NCBI GenBank assembly: GCA_963766005.1
Contig: CAVXYG010000014.1
Location: 62,001 to 126,000, forward strand
Origin: CAVXYG01 sp963766005
GTDB lineage: Bacteria > Actinomycetota > Actinomycetes > S36-B12 > GCA-2699445
Direction of reading: 5' to 3'
Length of the DNA stretch: 64,000 bases
This document shows, one piece after another, positions 8,028-16,880 of this stretch (its first letter is position 1; the number at the start of each line of letters is the position of its first letter). The notes below the pieces were generated by a model. It worked only from the letters and a program-made list of their open reading frames with translations. It was not told the DNA's origin and ran no database searches. The position numbers and the translations under genes were made by a program.

Positions 8028-8939
8028 TCACTCGGCCAGCATCGCGCGCAGGACCAACCCGATCCCGTCGTCCGATGGTCCGGGCACTTCATGATCGGCC
8101 GCCGAGCGAGCCCGCCGATGGCCCCCGATGACCGCCAGGCCGATGCCGGCCCAATCCAGCATCGCGATGTCGTTGGGCATATCGCCCGCGGCCACGACAT
8201 CGCCTCGCTCCAGGCCCAGCGCGGCGGTGAGGTCGGCCAGCGCGGTGGCCTTGGTGACGCCGCCCGGGCCGAATTCCAGCAGGACGTGGCTGCTGGAGTG
8301 CGTCACCTCCAGACGACCGGCAGCCAGCCGCTCGGCTGCATCCAGGAATTCAGCGCCCTCGCCCTCGCCCTCGCCAGCGCCAGCGCCAGCGCCCTCGTCG
8401 TCGAGCCGCGCAAGGAGTTTCACCGGGTCCGGCAGGGCCAGCAGGTCGGCCAGCGGCAGCCGTGGTGAGTCCTCGGGTAGCGGCAGCCGGCCGCGGTATC
8501 CGGACTCCAGGGCGAACTCACCCGGCGAGCCGCCGCCGAACGGTGTCGTGGTGCGGGCCATCGGGGCCACCGCGACGCGCTCCAGCGCGAAGTGCACGGC
8601 CGGCCCGTATCGTTCCCGCAAGCCGTGCGCGACCTCGGCTGCTGCCGCGATGTCGATCGTGGTGCGCTGCAGCACCTGCTCCTGCTCCAGGTCGAGCAGG
8701 ACCGCCCCGTTCGCGCAGATCGCGGTTCCGGCGTGGCCGGCCTCCTGCGCCACGACCCGCATCCAGCGCGGCGGCCGACCGGTGACGAACACGACGTGGA
8801 GACCGGCGGCGACGGCATCGCGGATGGCGGACCTCGTCGCCTCGCCGATCGTCAGGTCCGGCCGAAGGAGAGTGCCGTCGAGGTCTGTGGCCAGGACCTT
8901 GCGCCCGCGCAACTCCTCCCGGAGAACCGGCGACAGCAT
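8028..8939 (-). CDS. Cof-type HAD-superfamily phosphatase
   Basis: 303 aa. HAD motif I is ATDLDGTLL (nucleophile Asp19, acid/base Asp21), motif II is FVTGRP, and motifs III/IV lie around GDVVAAGDMPNDIAML. The C2 cap lies between, and an unusual Gly/Ala/Glu repeat near 208-222 is a low-complexity insertion. Known relatives dephosphorylate sugar phosphates, nucleotides or flavin precursors; the substrate is not predictable. The ATG overlaps the serS stop by one base (TGATG), so it is translationally coupled to serS. Confidence 0.85.
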   Translation of the reverse strand: MLSPVLREELRGRKVLATDLDGTLLRPDLTIGEATRSAIRDAVAAGLHVVFVTGRPPRWMRVVAQEAGHAGTAICANGAVLLDLEQEQVLQRTTIDIAAAAEVAHGLRERYGPAVHFALERVAVAPMARTTTPFGGGSPGEFALESGYRGRLPLPEDSPRLPLADLLALPDPVKLLARLDDEGAGAGAGEGEGEGAEFLDAAERLAAGRLEVTHSSSHVLLEFGPGGVTKATALADLTAALGLERGDVVAAGDMPNDIAMLDWAGIGLAVIGGHRRARSAADHEVPGPSDDGIGLVLRAMLAE

Positions 8940-10258
8940 CAGCCGGTCGGCTCGAACGCCGCGCGGCCGCCCAGGTAGGGCCGCAGCGCATGCGGGATGG
9001 TGACGGATCCGTCCATCTGCTGGTGGTTCTCCAAGATCGCCACGATCGTGCGGGGCATCGCGACCAGCGTGCCGTTCAGCGTCGCCAACGGGCTCGGCGA
9101 GCCGTCGCCCTCCCGCATCCGCACGTTCAGCCGCCGGGCCTGGAACTGCGTGCAGTTGGACGTCGAGGTCACTTCGCGGTACTTGCCCTGGGTGGGGATC
9201 CAGGCCTCGATGTCGAACTTGCGGGCGGCGCTGGCGCCGAGGTCGCCCGTTGCCACGTCGATGACCCGGTAGGGGACCTCGAGCATGTCGAAGAATTCCC
9301 GCTCCCACGCCACGAGCCGCTCGTGCTCGGCCCCGGCGTCCTCCGGTGTCGTGAACGTGAACATCTCGACCTTGTCGAACTGGTGCACCCGGATGATCCC
9401 GCGGGTGTCCTTGCCGTAGGACCCGGCCTCCCGCCGGAAGCACGGCGAGAAGCCCACGTAGCGACGGGGCAGGGAGTCGGCGGCGAGGATCTCCTCGGCG
9501 TGGTAGGCCGCCAGCGGCACCTCGGCGGTGCCCACCAGGTACAGGTCGTCCGCCTCGAGCCGGTAGACGTTCTCCGCCGCCTGGCCGAGAAACCCGGTGC
9601 CCTGCATGGCCTGCGGGGAGACCAGTGCCGGCGGGATGACCGGGGTGAATCCGTTCGCGGTCGCGGCGGCCATCGCCAGGTTCAGCAGGGCGAGCTCCAA
9701 CTGGGCGCCCGGACCGGTGAGGTAGTAGAACCGCGCGCCCGACACCTTCGCGCCGCGCTCGGTGTCGATCGCGCCGAGCAGCTGTCCGAGGTCGAGGTGG
9801 TCGCGCGGCTCGAAACCCTCGGCTGCGAAGTCCCGCGGCTGCCCCACGTGCTCGATGACGAGGAAGTCGTCCTCACCACCCACGGGCGAGCGGTCGTCGA
9901 CGACATTCGACACCTCCAGCCAGGCGCTGCGCAGCGCTTCGTCGGCCTCGGCAGCGTCCTTCTCCGCGCCCTTGACCCGCTCCGAGAGCGCCTGCGCCTC
10001 GCCCAGGGCGGCATCGAGTTCCGCCTGGACCGCGGCACGGTCGGCGTCGTTGGCCTTCTTCAGCCGGCCCTGCAGCGGGCCGATCCCGCGGCCGAGGTCC
10101 TTCTGCCGGGCCCGCAGTGTCTCGAAGGCCGTCAGCGCGGTGCGCCGCTCCTGGTCCAGGGCGACCAGTCGGTCGACCAGCGCGACGGACTCGCCGCGGC
10201 GGCGCTGGGACTCGCGGATGGCGTCGGGGTTCTCGCGCAGCAGGCGTGGATCAAGCAC
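8939..10258 (-). CDS. serS: Seryl-tRNA synthetase
   Basis: 439 aa class II aminoacyl-tRNA synthetase charging tRNA-Ser. The N-terminal coiled-coil arm (about 20-110) is rich in Glu/Ala/Arg. Motif 2 is YVGFSPCFRREAG and motif 3 is LNGTLVAMPRTIVAILENHQ; the serine/ATP site includes LVGTAEVPLA and TSTSNCTQFQARR. The GTG at 10258 was chosen over longer frames because TACCCT lies 7 nt upstream, giving a leaderless start, and the protein then begins VLDPRLLRENP as in homologues. Two tRNA-Ser genes occur elsewhere in the window. Confidence 0.96.
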   Translation of the reverse strand: MLDPRLLRENPDAIRESQRRRGESVALVDRLVALDQERRTALTAFETLRARQKDLGRGIGPLQGRLKKANDADRAAVQAELDAALGEAQALSERVKGAEKDAAEADEALRSAWLEVSNVVDDRSPVGGEDDFLVIEHVGQPRDFAAEGFEPRDHLDLGQLLGAIDTERGAKVSGARFYYLTGPGAQLELALLNLAMAAATANGFTPVIPPALVSPQAMQGTGFLGQAAENVYRLEADDLYLVGTAEVPLAAYHAEEILAADSLPRRYVGFSPCFRREAGSYGKDTRGIIRVHQFDKVEMFTFTTPEDAGAEHERLVAWEREFFDMLEVPYRVIDVATGDLGASAARKFDIEAWIPTQGKYREVTSTSNCTQFQARRLNVRMREGDGSPSPLATLNGTLVAMPRTIVAILENHQQMDGSVTIPHALRPYLGGRAAFEPTG

Positions 10259-10265
10259 GGTTCTC

Positions 10266-10271
10266 AGGGTA
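10266..10271 (-). promoter_or_regulatory. -10 box TACCCT of serS (leaderless)
   Basis: Minus-strand TACCCT, 7 nt upstream of the serS GTG. No ribosome-binding site is present. Confidence 0.6.
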
Positions 10272-10348
10272 CGGGGGTGCCGGCCGCGCCGCTCGGGGTC
10301 TGCGGCCACAAGTGGTGGTGCGGCGGCGGCCCGGGGCGGCCGCGGCTG

Positions 10349-10912
10349 CTACAGGTACGGACCCGTCCCGCGCCGCGGATCGATCGACGCGCGCTGCTGC
10401 TGGGACTCGTGCGGGTGCTCATGGCCGCCCTCGACGGCCCGGCGGCGCATCTCGTCGAAGGCTGCGCGCGCTGCCATCTGCTGGGCGAACAGCGCGGTCT
10501 GGATCCCGTGGAAGAGCCCCTCGAGCCAGCCGACGAGCTGGGCCTGGGCGATCCTCAGCTCGGACTCCGACGGCACCGAATCTTCGGTGAAGGGCAGCGA
10601 CAGGCGCTCGAGCTCCTCGATGAGCTCTGGCGCCAACCCGTCCTCGAGCTCGGCGATGGAGCGTTGGTGGATATGGCGCAGGCGCTGCCGGGCAGCTTCG
10701 TCGAGCGGTGCTTCCTTCACCTCGTCGAGCAGTTGCTTGATCATGCTGCCGATGCGCATCACCTTGGCCGGTTGCTCGACCAGCTCGGTGAGTGCCTGCT
10801 CGTCCTCGTCGCTGTCGCCCGCCCTGGCGATCTCACCCAGCGGCTTGCCGTCGGGGCCAACCACGACGATGTGGCGCTCAGGTTCCGCGTTCGGGTCCTC
10901 GGGGTCGCTCAT
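10349..10912 (-). CDS. bpa: Bacterial proteasome activator Bpa/PafE (DUF2587)
   Basis: 187 aa. An acidic N-terminus is followed by a core of four helices (VMRIGSMIKQLLDEVKEAPLD, RLRHIHQRSIAELEDGL, ELRIAQAQLVGWLEGLFHGIQTA), and the protein ends in GTGPYL. In Mycobacterium, Bpa forms a dodecameric ring that docks on the 20S proteasome through a C-terminal GQYL motif and opens the gate without ATP. The Gly-x-Tyr-Leu-like tail (GPYL) is kept here. The gene implies that this organism has a 20S proteasome, although prcBA is not in the window. The ATG lies 6 nt after AACGAT on the minus strand (leaderless). Confidence 0.88.
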   Translation of the reverse strand: MSDPEDPNAEPERHIVVVGPDGKPLGEIARAGDSDEDEQALTELVEQPAKVMRIGSMIKQLLDEVKEAPLDEAARQRLRHIHQRSIAELEDGLAPELIEELERLSLPFTEDSVPSESELRIAQAQLVGWLEGLFHGIQTALFAQQMAARAAFDEMRRRAVEGGHEHPHESQQQRASIDPRRGTGPYL

Positions 10913-11081
10913 ACCGCCATCGTTGCACCGTCGCACCCGGCCCGCAGGGGGCAGGGGCACAGCCGGTGCCGGCGCCGCTGCGTGCCGGTCCCGGAACGCA
11001 GCCACGGGGTCGGAGCCTGGCTCGGTCGTGCCGTGCGCGCAACACCGTCGGGGAATCCCTGCGCCCCACGTCCCGGGCCGA

Positions 11082-12524
11082 CTACAGCTCCAGCCCGGTC
11101 AGCACCATGACCCGTTCGTGGGTGAGGCCGAGCATCGCGGAGCGCACGCCCTCGCGACCCGTGCCGGAGTCCTTCACCCCGCCGTAGGGCATCTGATCGG
11201 CCCGGAAGGACGGCACGTCGCCGATGATGACCCCGCCCACCTCCAGCTCGCACTGCGCTCGGAAGGCCAACGCGATGTCGTGCGTGAAGATGCCGGCCTG
11301 CAGCCCGAACCGGGAGTCGTTCACGGCGGCGAACGCCTCGTCGACGCCGTCGACCGGCGTGAGGGTCAACACCGGGCCGAACACCTCCTCGCGGCAGACC
11401 CGGGCGTCCGGTGGAGCGTCGGTCAGCAGCGTGGGGGCCACGACGCTGCCGTCGCGCGTGCCGCCGACGAGCACGCGCGCGCCGCCGGCCACGGCCTCGC
11501 GAATCCATGACCCGACCCGCTCGGCGGCGTCCTGGTCGATCAGCGGTCCCACCACGGTGCCCTCGTCGGTGGGCGGACCGACTCCGAGGCGCGACAGGGC
11601 GGCGACGAGCATCGCGGCGAACCGCTCCATCAGCGAGGCCGCCACGAAGACCCGCTGCACCGAGATGCAGGACTGGCCCGCCTGGTAGGTCCCGAAGGTC
11701 GCGATCCGCTCCGCGGCCCAGAGCAGATCCTCGGTGCTGGACCAGTCGTCCAGCACCACCGCCGCTGCATTCCCGCCGAGCTCGAGCACGATGTGCTTGT
11801 GCGGGTGCGAGGCCCGCAATGCCGCTCCGACGGTGTCGGAGCCGGTGAACGAGATCACCGGCAGCCTCGGGTCGGCGGCAAGTGCGCCGGCCTGCTCGCC
11901 CCTGATGGGCAGGATCGACCACATGCCCGCGGGCAGGTCTGCGGCAGCCATCACCTCGCCGAGCAGCAGCGCTGTCAGCGGTGTCGCGGACGCCGGTTTG
12001 ATGATGATCGGGGCCCCGACCGCCAGGGCCGGGGCGACCTTGTGGACCACCAGGTTGAGCGGGAAGTTGAACGGGGTGATGCCGAGGACCGGGCCATGGG
12101 GGAAGCGCCGGACGACCGCCATCCGTCCGATCGCCGAGGCCGCCGTGTCGAGCCGCTGGAGCTCTCCCGACCAGCGGCGAGCCTCCTCGGCAGCCCAGCG
12201 GACGGTGGACACGGCGCGGTCGACTTCCGCTCGGGCCCACCGGATCGGCTTGCCGCTCTCGGCGAGGATGAGTTGCGCGAACTCCTCGGCGCGGTCGCCG
12301 ATGGCCTCGCTGATCCGGGTCAACGCCTCCGCCCGGGCAACGGCGGGCAGCCGCGCAGCCTCCCTGCGGACAGCCCACGCCGCGGCGGCGGCGGCCGCCA
12401 CGGCATCCTCCCCGGGGATGACGTAGGACCCCGCGGTGGAGCGGTCGTACGGACTGCGGACCTCGGCAACCTCGCCGTCGGTCCACGGTTGACCGGCTAC
12501 CCATGCAGCCCAGGGGGCACTCAT
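11082..12524 (-). CDS. NAD(P)-dependent aldehyde dehydrogenase
   Basis: 480 aa, standard length for the ALDH superfamily, oxidising an aldehyde to the acid. Visible residues are ITPFNFPLN (cofactor pocket, ~149-157), Lys176 in IIIKPAS, Glu248 in LELGGN, nucleophile Cys286 in QAGQSCISVQ, and EEVFGPVL. The C-terminal half resembles the glyceraldehyde-3-phosphate (non-phosphorylating)/lactaldehyde-type ALDHs, with PYGGVKDSGTGREG. The substrate is unknown. It appears monocistronic, with 169 bp separating it from bpa downstream. Confidence 0.88.
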   Translation of the reverse strand: MSAPWAAWVAGQPWTDGEVAEVRSPYDRSTAGSYVIPGEDAVAAAAAAAWAVRREAARLPAVARAEALTRISEAIGDRAEEFAQLILAESGKPIRWARAEVDRAVSTVRWAAEEARRWSGELQRLDTAASAIGRMAVVRRFPHGPVLGITPFNFPLNLVVHKVAPALAVGAPIIIKPASATPLTALLLGEVMAAADLPAGMWSILPIRGEQAGALAADPRLPVISFTGSDTVGAALRASHPHKHIVLELGGNAAAVVLDDWSSTEDLLWAAERIATFGTYQAGQSCISVQRVFVAASLMERFAAMLVAALSRLGVGPPTDEGTVVGPLIDQDAAERVGSWIREAVAGGARVLVGGTRDGSVVAPTLLTDAPPDARVCREEVFGPVLTLTPVDGVDEAFAAVNDSRFGLQAGIFTHDIALAFRAQCELEVGGVIIGDVPSFRADQMPYGGVKDSGTGREGVRSAMLGLTHERVMVLTGLEL

Positions 12525-12792
12525 GCTGCCCTCCCGGTACCCCCCGGCCAGCGCCCGGCCGGGGGCCGAACGGGCCAGGGCGGTGCAGCCGACGCTCGTC
12601 GAGCGGCCACGTTCGCCCCTTTCGCCCGGAGAGCCCCTCTCCCATCCGCGGCTCGCCGCCCAGGCAACCGGCCGAGCGGAAACCTCCGAAGCTGCCGGCT
12701 CAGGGTCGTGGGCGCGGTGGTGCGGAAGGTCGGCGCCGGTTCGGCGACCCGGCGCGCCGCGGAGCGGGCAAGGGTGGCAGCCCCGGCGTCGC

Positions 12793-13875
12793 TCACGCGG
12801 GCCTCGGCGCCGGGCCGTCCCAATCGGGCCGCTGACGCACCACCACCACCCGGTCGTCGCGCTGGAAGACCCGCACGGCCCCCTCGTCGAAGCGCGTCAC
12901 CTTCCCGTCGCGGATGATCGCCAGGACGAGTTCGCCGCCCTTCTCCAGTTCGCTCGGCCCGATGCCGAGCTCCTCGGGGCGGATCGACCGTTCCACCATC
13001 TCCAGGCCGCGGCTGGTGTCCAGCAGGTCCTCCATGAGGTCGCCGGCGCTGGGGGACATCAGCTGCATCGACAGCAGCCGGCCGGCTGCTTCCGCGGTGA
13101 CGATGACGCCGTCCACGCCGGAGTCGCGCAGCACTTGGGCGGCCGCGGACTCGCGCGCCGCAGAGACGATCTTGGCCCCGGCCGGAGCCAGCCGCCGCGA
13201 GGTCAGCGCCACCAGCACCGAGGTGTCGTCGGAGTTGGTGGAGATGATGATCTGGCGGGCGCGGTCGATGCCGGCGTCCATGAGCACGTCTTCCCGACGG
13301 GCGTCGCCGAGGACGCAGGCCAGACCCATCCGCCTGGCCTCGGTGGCGCTCTCGGGGTCCTCGGTCACCACGACGATGCGCTCCGGAGGCGTCCCGGCGT
13401 CGATCACGCTCTGCGCCGCCGCCCGCCCCTTCACCCCGAAGCCGACGACCAGCGTGTGGTCGCTCACCTTGCGCCTCCACTTCTGCGCCCGCAACTCCTG
13501 GCGGGTGCGCCGGGTCAGTGTTTCCAGTGCCGTGCCGACCAGCACGATCAGGAACAGGAACCGCAACGGGGTGATGAGCACGATGTTCGTCATCCGTGCC
13601 GCTTCCGAGTAGGGCGAGATGTCCCCGTAGCCGGTGGTCGACAGCGTGACCGTTGCGTAGTAGACGGCGTCGAGGAGGCTCACCTGGCCGTCGGCGTCGT
13701 CGTTGTACCCCTCGCGCTCGAACCACACCAGCAGGGTGGTCGCCACCAGACAGAACAGGGCGATGCCGAACCGCTCGATCAGCAGCCGGATCGGCGATTC
13801 TGCCTTGCTGGGCAGGGTGAGGCGCGCGCTGATATCCGGGTTGTCGTGGGGTCGACCCCGTGGTTGCTGCGCCAC
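12793..13875 (-). CDS. Two-helix potassium channel with TrkA-N (RCK) domain
   Basis: 360 aa. Two transmembrane helices (about 30-52 and 97-118) flank a pore loop with the K+ selectivity filter TTGYGD (80-85). The cytoplasmic RCK domain has a Rossmann nucleotide-binding motif GFGVKGR (145-151), and a TrkA-C-like tail ends in RVFQRDDRVVVVRQRP. Members gate K+ flux in response to Ca2+, NAD(H) or ATP. The GTG start lies 7 nt after minus-strand TACGGT, a leaderless arrangement. A moeA-like gene lies 26 bp upstream on the same strand. Confidence 0.88.
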   Translation of the reverse strand: MAQQPRGRPHDNPDISARLTLPSKAESPIRLLIERFGIALFCLVATTLLVWFEREGYNDDADGQVSLLDAVYYATVTLSTTGYGDISPYSEAARMTNIVLITPLRFLFLIVLVGTALETLTRRTRQELRAQKWRRKVSDHTLVVGFGVKGRAAAQSVIDAGTPPERIVVVTEDPESATEARRMGLACVLGDARREDVLMDAGIDRARQIIISTNSDDTSVLVALTSRRLAPAGAKIVSAARESAAAQVLRDSGVDGVIVTAEAAGRLLSMQLMSPSAGDLMEDLLDTSRGLEMVERSIRPEELGIGPSELEKGGELVLAIIRDGKVTRFDEGAVRVFQRDDRVVVVRQRPDWDGPAPRPA

Positions 13876-13901
13876 AGGGATGACCGTAGCGGCAAAACGG
13901 C

Positions 13902-15182
13902 TCAGCCGACGAGCACTCCGGGCAGTGGCAGCAGCGGGACCAGTGCGTCGCGCTGCGTTCCGGGCTCGACCACGATCAGGCCGTCGGCGGCCGCGAGCCC
14001 CTGCATGCCGCTCGGGCCGCTCCACCGGCGCGGATAGACCCGCAGCGCGAGCTCGGAGCGTTCCAGGATGCCGGGAATCACCACGGTGCCGGTGTGGCCG
14101 GCCACCGCCTCGCTCAGCAGCGCGGCCACCCCGTCGGCCTGGGCGGGTCTGCCGCTCAGCGCCGCGAGCAGCGGATCCAGCACGACGGCCAGGCCGGCCG
14201 CCGCAGCAGCCGGACGGCCCGGCAGGCTCACCAGGTAGCGCTCCGAGGACAGCACATGGACCGCAGTGCCGGTGCCGGGCGAGATGGCCAGTCCGTCCAC
14301 GACCGGCTCGGCGCCCAGCAGCTCGAGGGCCTGCCGGACCTGCGTCGGCAGACCCGGCTCGATACCGCCGGCCACGACGATCACATCGTTGGCCGCGGCG
14401 TCCAATGCCTCGGCGATCGCTCGCGGTTCGGCCGCCACGGCAAGCGGCGGCAGCAGCCGAGCCGGCCCCGCCTCGACCCACGTCGGCAGCAGTTCGGCCA
14501 CGACATCGCGCTGTCGTCCCGGCCGCAGCGGACCGCGACGTGCCAGGCCGTACTGCGGCAGCACGACGGCGACGCTTGCCGGCGGGATCACGGTGAGGTC
14601 GTCGCGGCCGACGGCTGCCGCCAGCGCCACCGTGGCAGGCGTGACGACCGGGCCGCTGGCGAGCAGCCGTTGTCCGCTGCGGGCGTCGCTGCCCTGCGGC
14701 TGGATTCCGTGGCGGTACCCGATGAGCCCGGGGTGGGCCGTGGGCTGGCCGTCGGCGTCGGCGACCTGCAGGCGCATCCGATGCGGCGCCGCGTCGACCG
14801 CGCCGCGGTCCCGAGGGACGACGGCCGTGGTCCCCGGAGGGAGGGGGGCGCCGATGGCGACCGGGACGGCGTGCCGGTCGGGCAGGACGTCGAGGTCCTT
14901 GGCGGCGATGTCCGTCAGGACGGTCCAGGGCCCCTGGCCGGAGACGGCCCACCCGTGCTCGGTGGCAGCGTCGGTGACGGGGATGTCCGTCGGCGCGGTG
15001 ATCGGCGCGACGAGGACCGCACCCACGGCGGCGTGCAGCGGGACCGCGATCGGCGGCAGCGGATCGACGGCGGCGAGGATGCGCCGGGCCTGGCGCCAGG
15101 AGGCCCCGCGGGACTCCCGGGACGGACCGGGACGGATGCCCGCGCGCTCCTGCTGGGTTCCTTCCGAGCCCGCGATGCCCAT
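13902..15182 (-). CDS. MoeA-like molybdopterin molybdotransferase family protein
   Basis: 426 aa. The order of blocks follows MoeA (DPLPPIAVPLHAAVGAVLV; GAPLPPGTTAVVPRD; the central MoCF/mogA fold with VIVVAGGIEPG and GAEPVVDGLAISPGTGT; and SLPGRPAAAAAGL). Several positions differ from canonical MoeA: ISPGTGT stands where the family usually has a MKPGKP-like loop, and the substrate-loop Asp/Ser motif is weak. It may be a paralogue rather than the housekeeping enzyme. No other molybdenum-cofactor gene is in the window. The ATG lies 7 nt downstream of CACAGT (leaderless). Confidence 0.65.
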   Translation of the reverse strand: MGIAGSEGTQQERAGIRPGPSRESRGASWRQARRILAAVDPLPPIAVPLHAAVGAVLVAPITAPTDIPVTDAATEHGWAVSGQGPWTVLTDIAAKDLDVLPDRHAVPVAIGAPLPPGTTAVVPRDRGAVDAAPHRMRLQVADADGQPTAHPGLIGYRHGIQPQGSDARSGQRLLASGPVVTPATVALAAAVGRDDLTVIPPASVAVVLPQYGLARRGPLRPGRQRDVVAELLPTWVEAGPARLLPPLAVAAEPRAIAEALDAAANDVIVVAGGIEPGLPTQVRQALELLGAEPVVDGLAISPGTGTAVHVLSSERYLVSLPGRPAAAAAGLAVVLDPLLAALSGRPAQADGVAALLSEAVAGHTGTVVIPGILERSELALRVYPRRWSGPSGMQGLAAADGLIVVEPGTQRDALVPLLPLPGVLVG

Positions 15183-15253
15183 GGCGTCCACTGTGACACC
15201 GTGCCGGGCGGCCCCAGCGTCACTCCGGCGGTGTTTCGCGAGGTGACGTTGGG

Positions 15254-15259
15254 CATGAT
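15254..15259 (+). promoter_or_regulatory. -10 box CATGAT of a leaderless promoter
   Basis: CATGAT lies 6 nt before the ATG at 15266. It decides between that ATG and the in-frame GTG at 15260. Confidence 0.5.
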
Positions 15260-15265
15260 GTGGGA

Positions 15266-16789
15266 ATGGCTGAGAGGTACACGGCACTGGTGCAGCGGTT
15301 CGCGGGTGCGCCCAGGCGGCCGGCCGAGCCGGTGCGCCGCAGCAACGCGGTGACCATCGGGCGCGACGACCACCGGCCGTTCGTCGGGGAGTCTGAGATC
15401 CCCGACGACTCCCGGCTGGTCCGCTTCCGACCCGGCAGCGATAACCAGACCCACACCTTCGAGCAGTTGCGCCCTGGTGATCTCGAGCAGGTGGCACGGA
15501 TCTACGTGTTCGTCCACGGGTGGGTTCCCGGGTCCAAGGCGGGCGCCGATCTGCTGTACGCGACCGACGGCAAGGTCGTCACCGCTTGGGATCCCCGCAT
15601 CAGCAACGTGCAGGGGCTCTCTCTGGTGGATTCCTATGTGCCGCTGCTGGCGGCGCTGGCTCAGCGCGATCCGGACGCCGCGGTGCTGTGGTTCAGCTGG
15701 GTCGACCAGAGCGGCACCGACACGGGCCTGTTCTCCGCGCGCAATTCCCTCAGCGCCACCTCGGTCAACGGCGGTCGGCTGGCGATCGCGCTGTCCGACG
15801 TCATCGGCGACGGTGCGCCCGGCGTGCACCTCATCGGCCATTCCCACGGATGCATCGTCACCACGCACGCCGCGCTGGCGCTGCCGCAGCGCCCGGCGCA
15901 GCTGACGCTCCTGGACTGCCCGGAGGATTGGTTCAGCCGCGCGGGCGGCGCGGCGGGCCTGCTGGACCATCTCCTGCCGCGGCTGCAGCCCGGCCGCGGC
16001 GAGGGCAGCACCTTCATCGACGCCTACGCCTCCATGTTCGGCCGCGCGTACCACGACGACCCGGGGCTGGGCGACGTCGTGGATGTCCGCCTGCCCCTGC
16101 AGCGGCGGCCCGACGACTCCCGATCCCCGGTCAGCTACAACCACCAGTACGCCGTCATCTGGTACGCGCAGACGGTCGGTGCGGACGACGCGCCGGCGGG
16201 CTTCGCCTGGTCGGTGCTGCAGGGATTCGATCCCAGCGAACTCGCGGCCGGCTACCTCGTGACCAGCAACGGGCGGCTTCGACGGCTCGCGGAACGCAGC
16301 AGCGACGGCACGCAGGACGCCACTGCCTCCTACGAGGTCGAGACGATGGTCGGCGCCGTGAGCCAGTTGACGCACCGCAACCCCGACATCCTCGTTTCGC
16401 TGGACGTCGGTGATGACGCACTGATGGTGGAGTTCGACTACGACTTCACCCGCGCCGGCAAGGACACCCGTCTGGTTGCCGCCCTCAACCACAAGCTGGC
16501 CTTCACCGCGAGCCCCGACTACCGGGTCCCGGCGCGGGGCCGGTTCCTGCGGCTGCCCGGCGATCAAAGCAATGTGCAGGTGCAGTTCCGGCTTGCCGGC
16601 AGCGGGATGCTGGACTCCGTCACCGTCGGACGACTGCGGGTGGTGCGGGCGCCGGGGGTCAGCCGAAACCTCGACGACGCCCAGGCGATGAAGGTCAGCG
16701 CGATGCTGGGAGCCGGGGCCGGCGTCGTGGGGGTCCTGGTTGTCGCGGGCGTGGTCTCGGCGGTGCGCGCCCTCTTCCGGCGGGGCTGA
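15266..16789 (+). CDS. Alpha/beta-hydrolase fold protein with C-terminal membrane anchor
   Basis: 507 aa. The hydrolase core has the oxyanion region YVFVHGW (80-86) and nucleophile elbow GHSHG (Ser193). DVVDVRLP and NHQYAVIWY follow and may supply the acid and the catalytic His. The next ~150 residues are beta-rich (ATASYEVETM to RLRVVRAPG), and one transmembrane helix (about 478-500, GAGAGVVGVLVVAGVVSAV) with a basic tail ends the protein. No signal peptide is seen, so the catalytic domain probably faces the cytoplasm. The substrate is unknown; it resembles lipase-like proteins only in the elbow. Confidence 0.7.
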   Translation: MAERYTALVQRFAGAPRRPAEPVRRSNAVTIGRDDHRPFVGESEIPDDSRLVRFRPGSDNQTHTFEQLRPGDLEQVARIYVFVHGWVPGSKAGADLLYATDGKVVTAWDPRISNVQGLSLVDSYVPLLAALAQRDPDAAVLWFSWVDQSGTDTGLFSARNSLSATSVNGGRLAIALSDVIGDGAPGVHLIGHSHGCIVTTHAALALPQRPAQLTLLDCPEDWFSRAGGAAGLLDHLLPRLQPGRGEGSTFIDAYASMFGRAYHDDPGLGDVVDVRLPLQRRPDDSRSPVSYNHQYAVIWYAQTVGADDAPAGFAWSVLQGFDPSELAAGYLVTSNGRLRRLAERSSDGTQDATASYEVETMVGAVSQLTHRNPDILVSLDVGDDALMVEFDYDFTRAGKDTRLVAALNHKLAFTASPDYRVPARGRFLRLPGDQSNVQVQFRLAGSGMLDSVTVGRLRVVRAPGVSRNLDDAQAMKVSAMLGAGAGVVGVLVVAGVVSAVRALFRRG

Positions 16790-16794
16790 TGCGG

Positions 16795-16830
16795 CGAACG
16801 CGGAGGTTGATCTGCGCCGTTCCGCGTTCG
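16795..16830 (+). terminator. Hairpin with 10-bp perfect arms after the hydrolase gene
   Basis: CGAACGCGGA and TCCGCGTTCG pair perfectly around a 16-nt loop, starting 6 bp after the hydrolase stop. There is no T-run, as is common for terminators in GC-rich actinobacteria. Confidence 0.5.
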
Positions 16831-16880
16831 GTGAACGTCGTCGGTTCGCCGACGGGTCCGCCGCCGCGCACGATGGGGTT

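Noticed and set aside
8080..8170. Suspected further frameshift in the HAD phosphatase C-terminus
   Set aside because: AVIGGHRRARSAADHEV aligns reasonably with the usual AVAMGNAHP..ADHV block without any frame change.
12793..14952. 719-codon frame that would fuse the TrkA channel to an N-terminal extension
   Set aside because: The extension covers the moeA-like gene in another frame and is Arg/Gly-rich noise; a -10 box fixes the real start at 13875.
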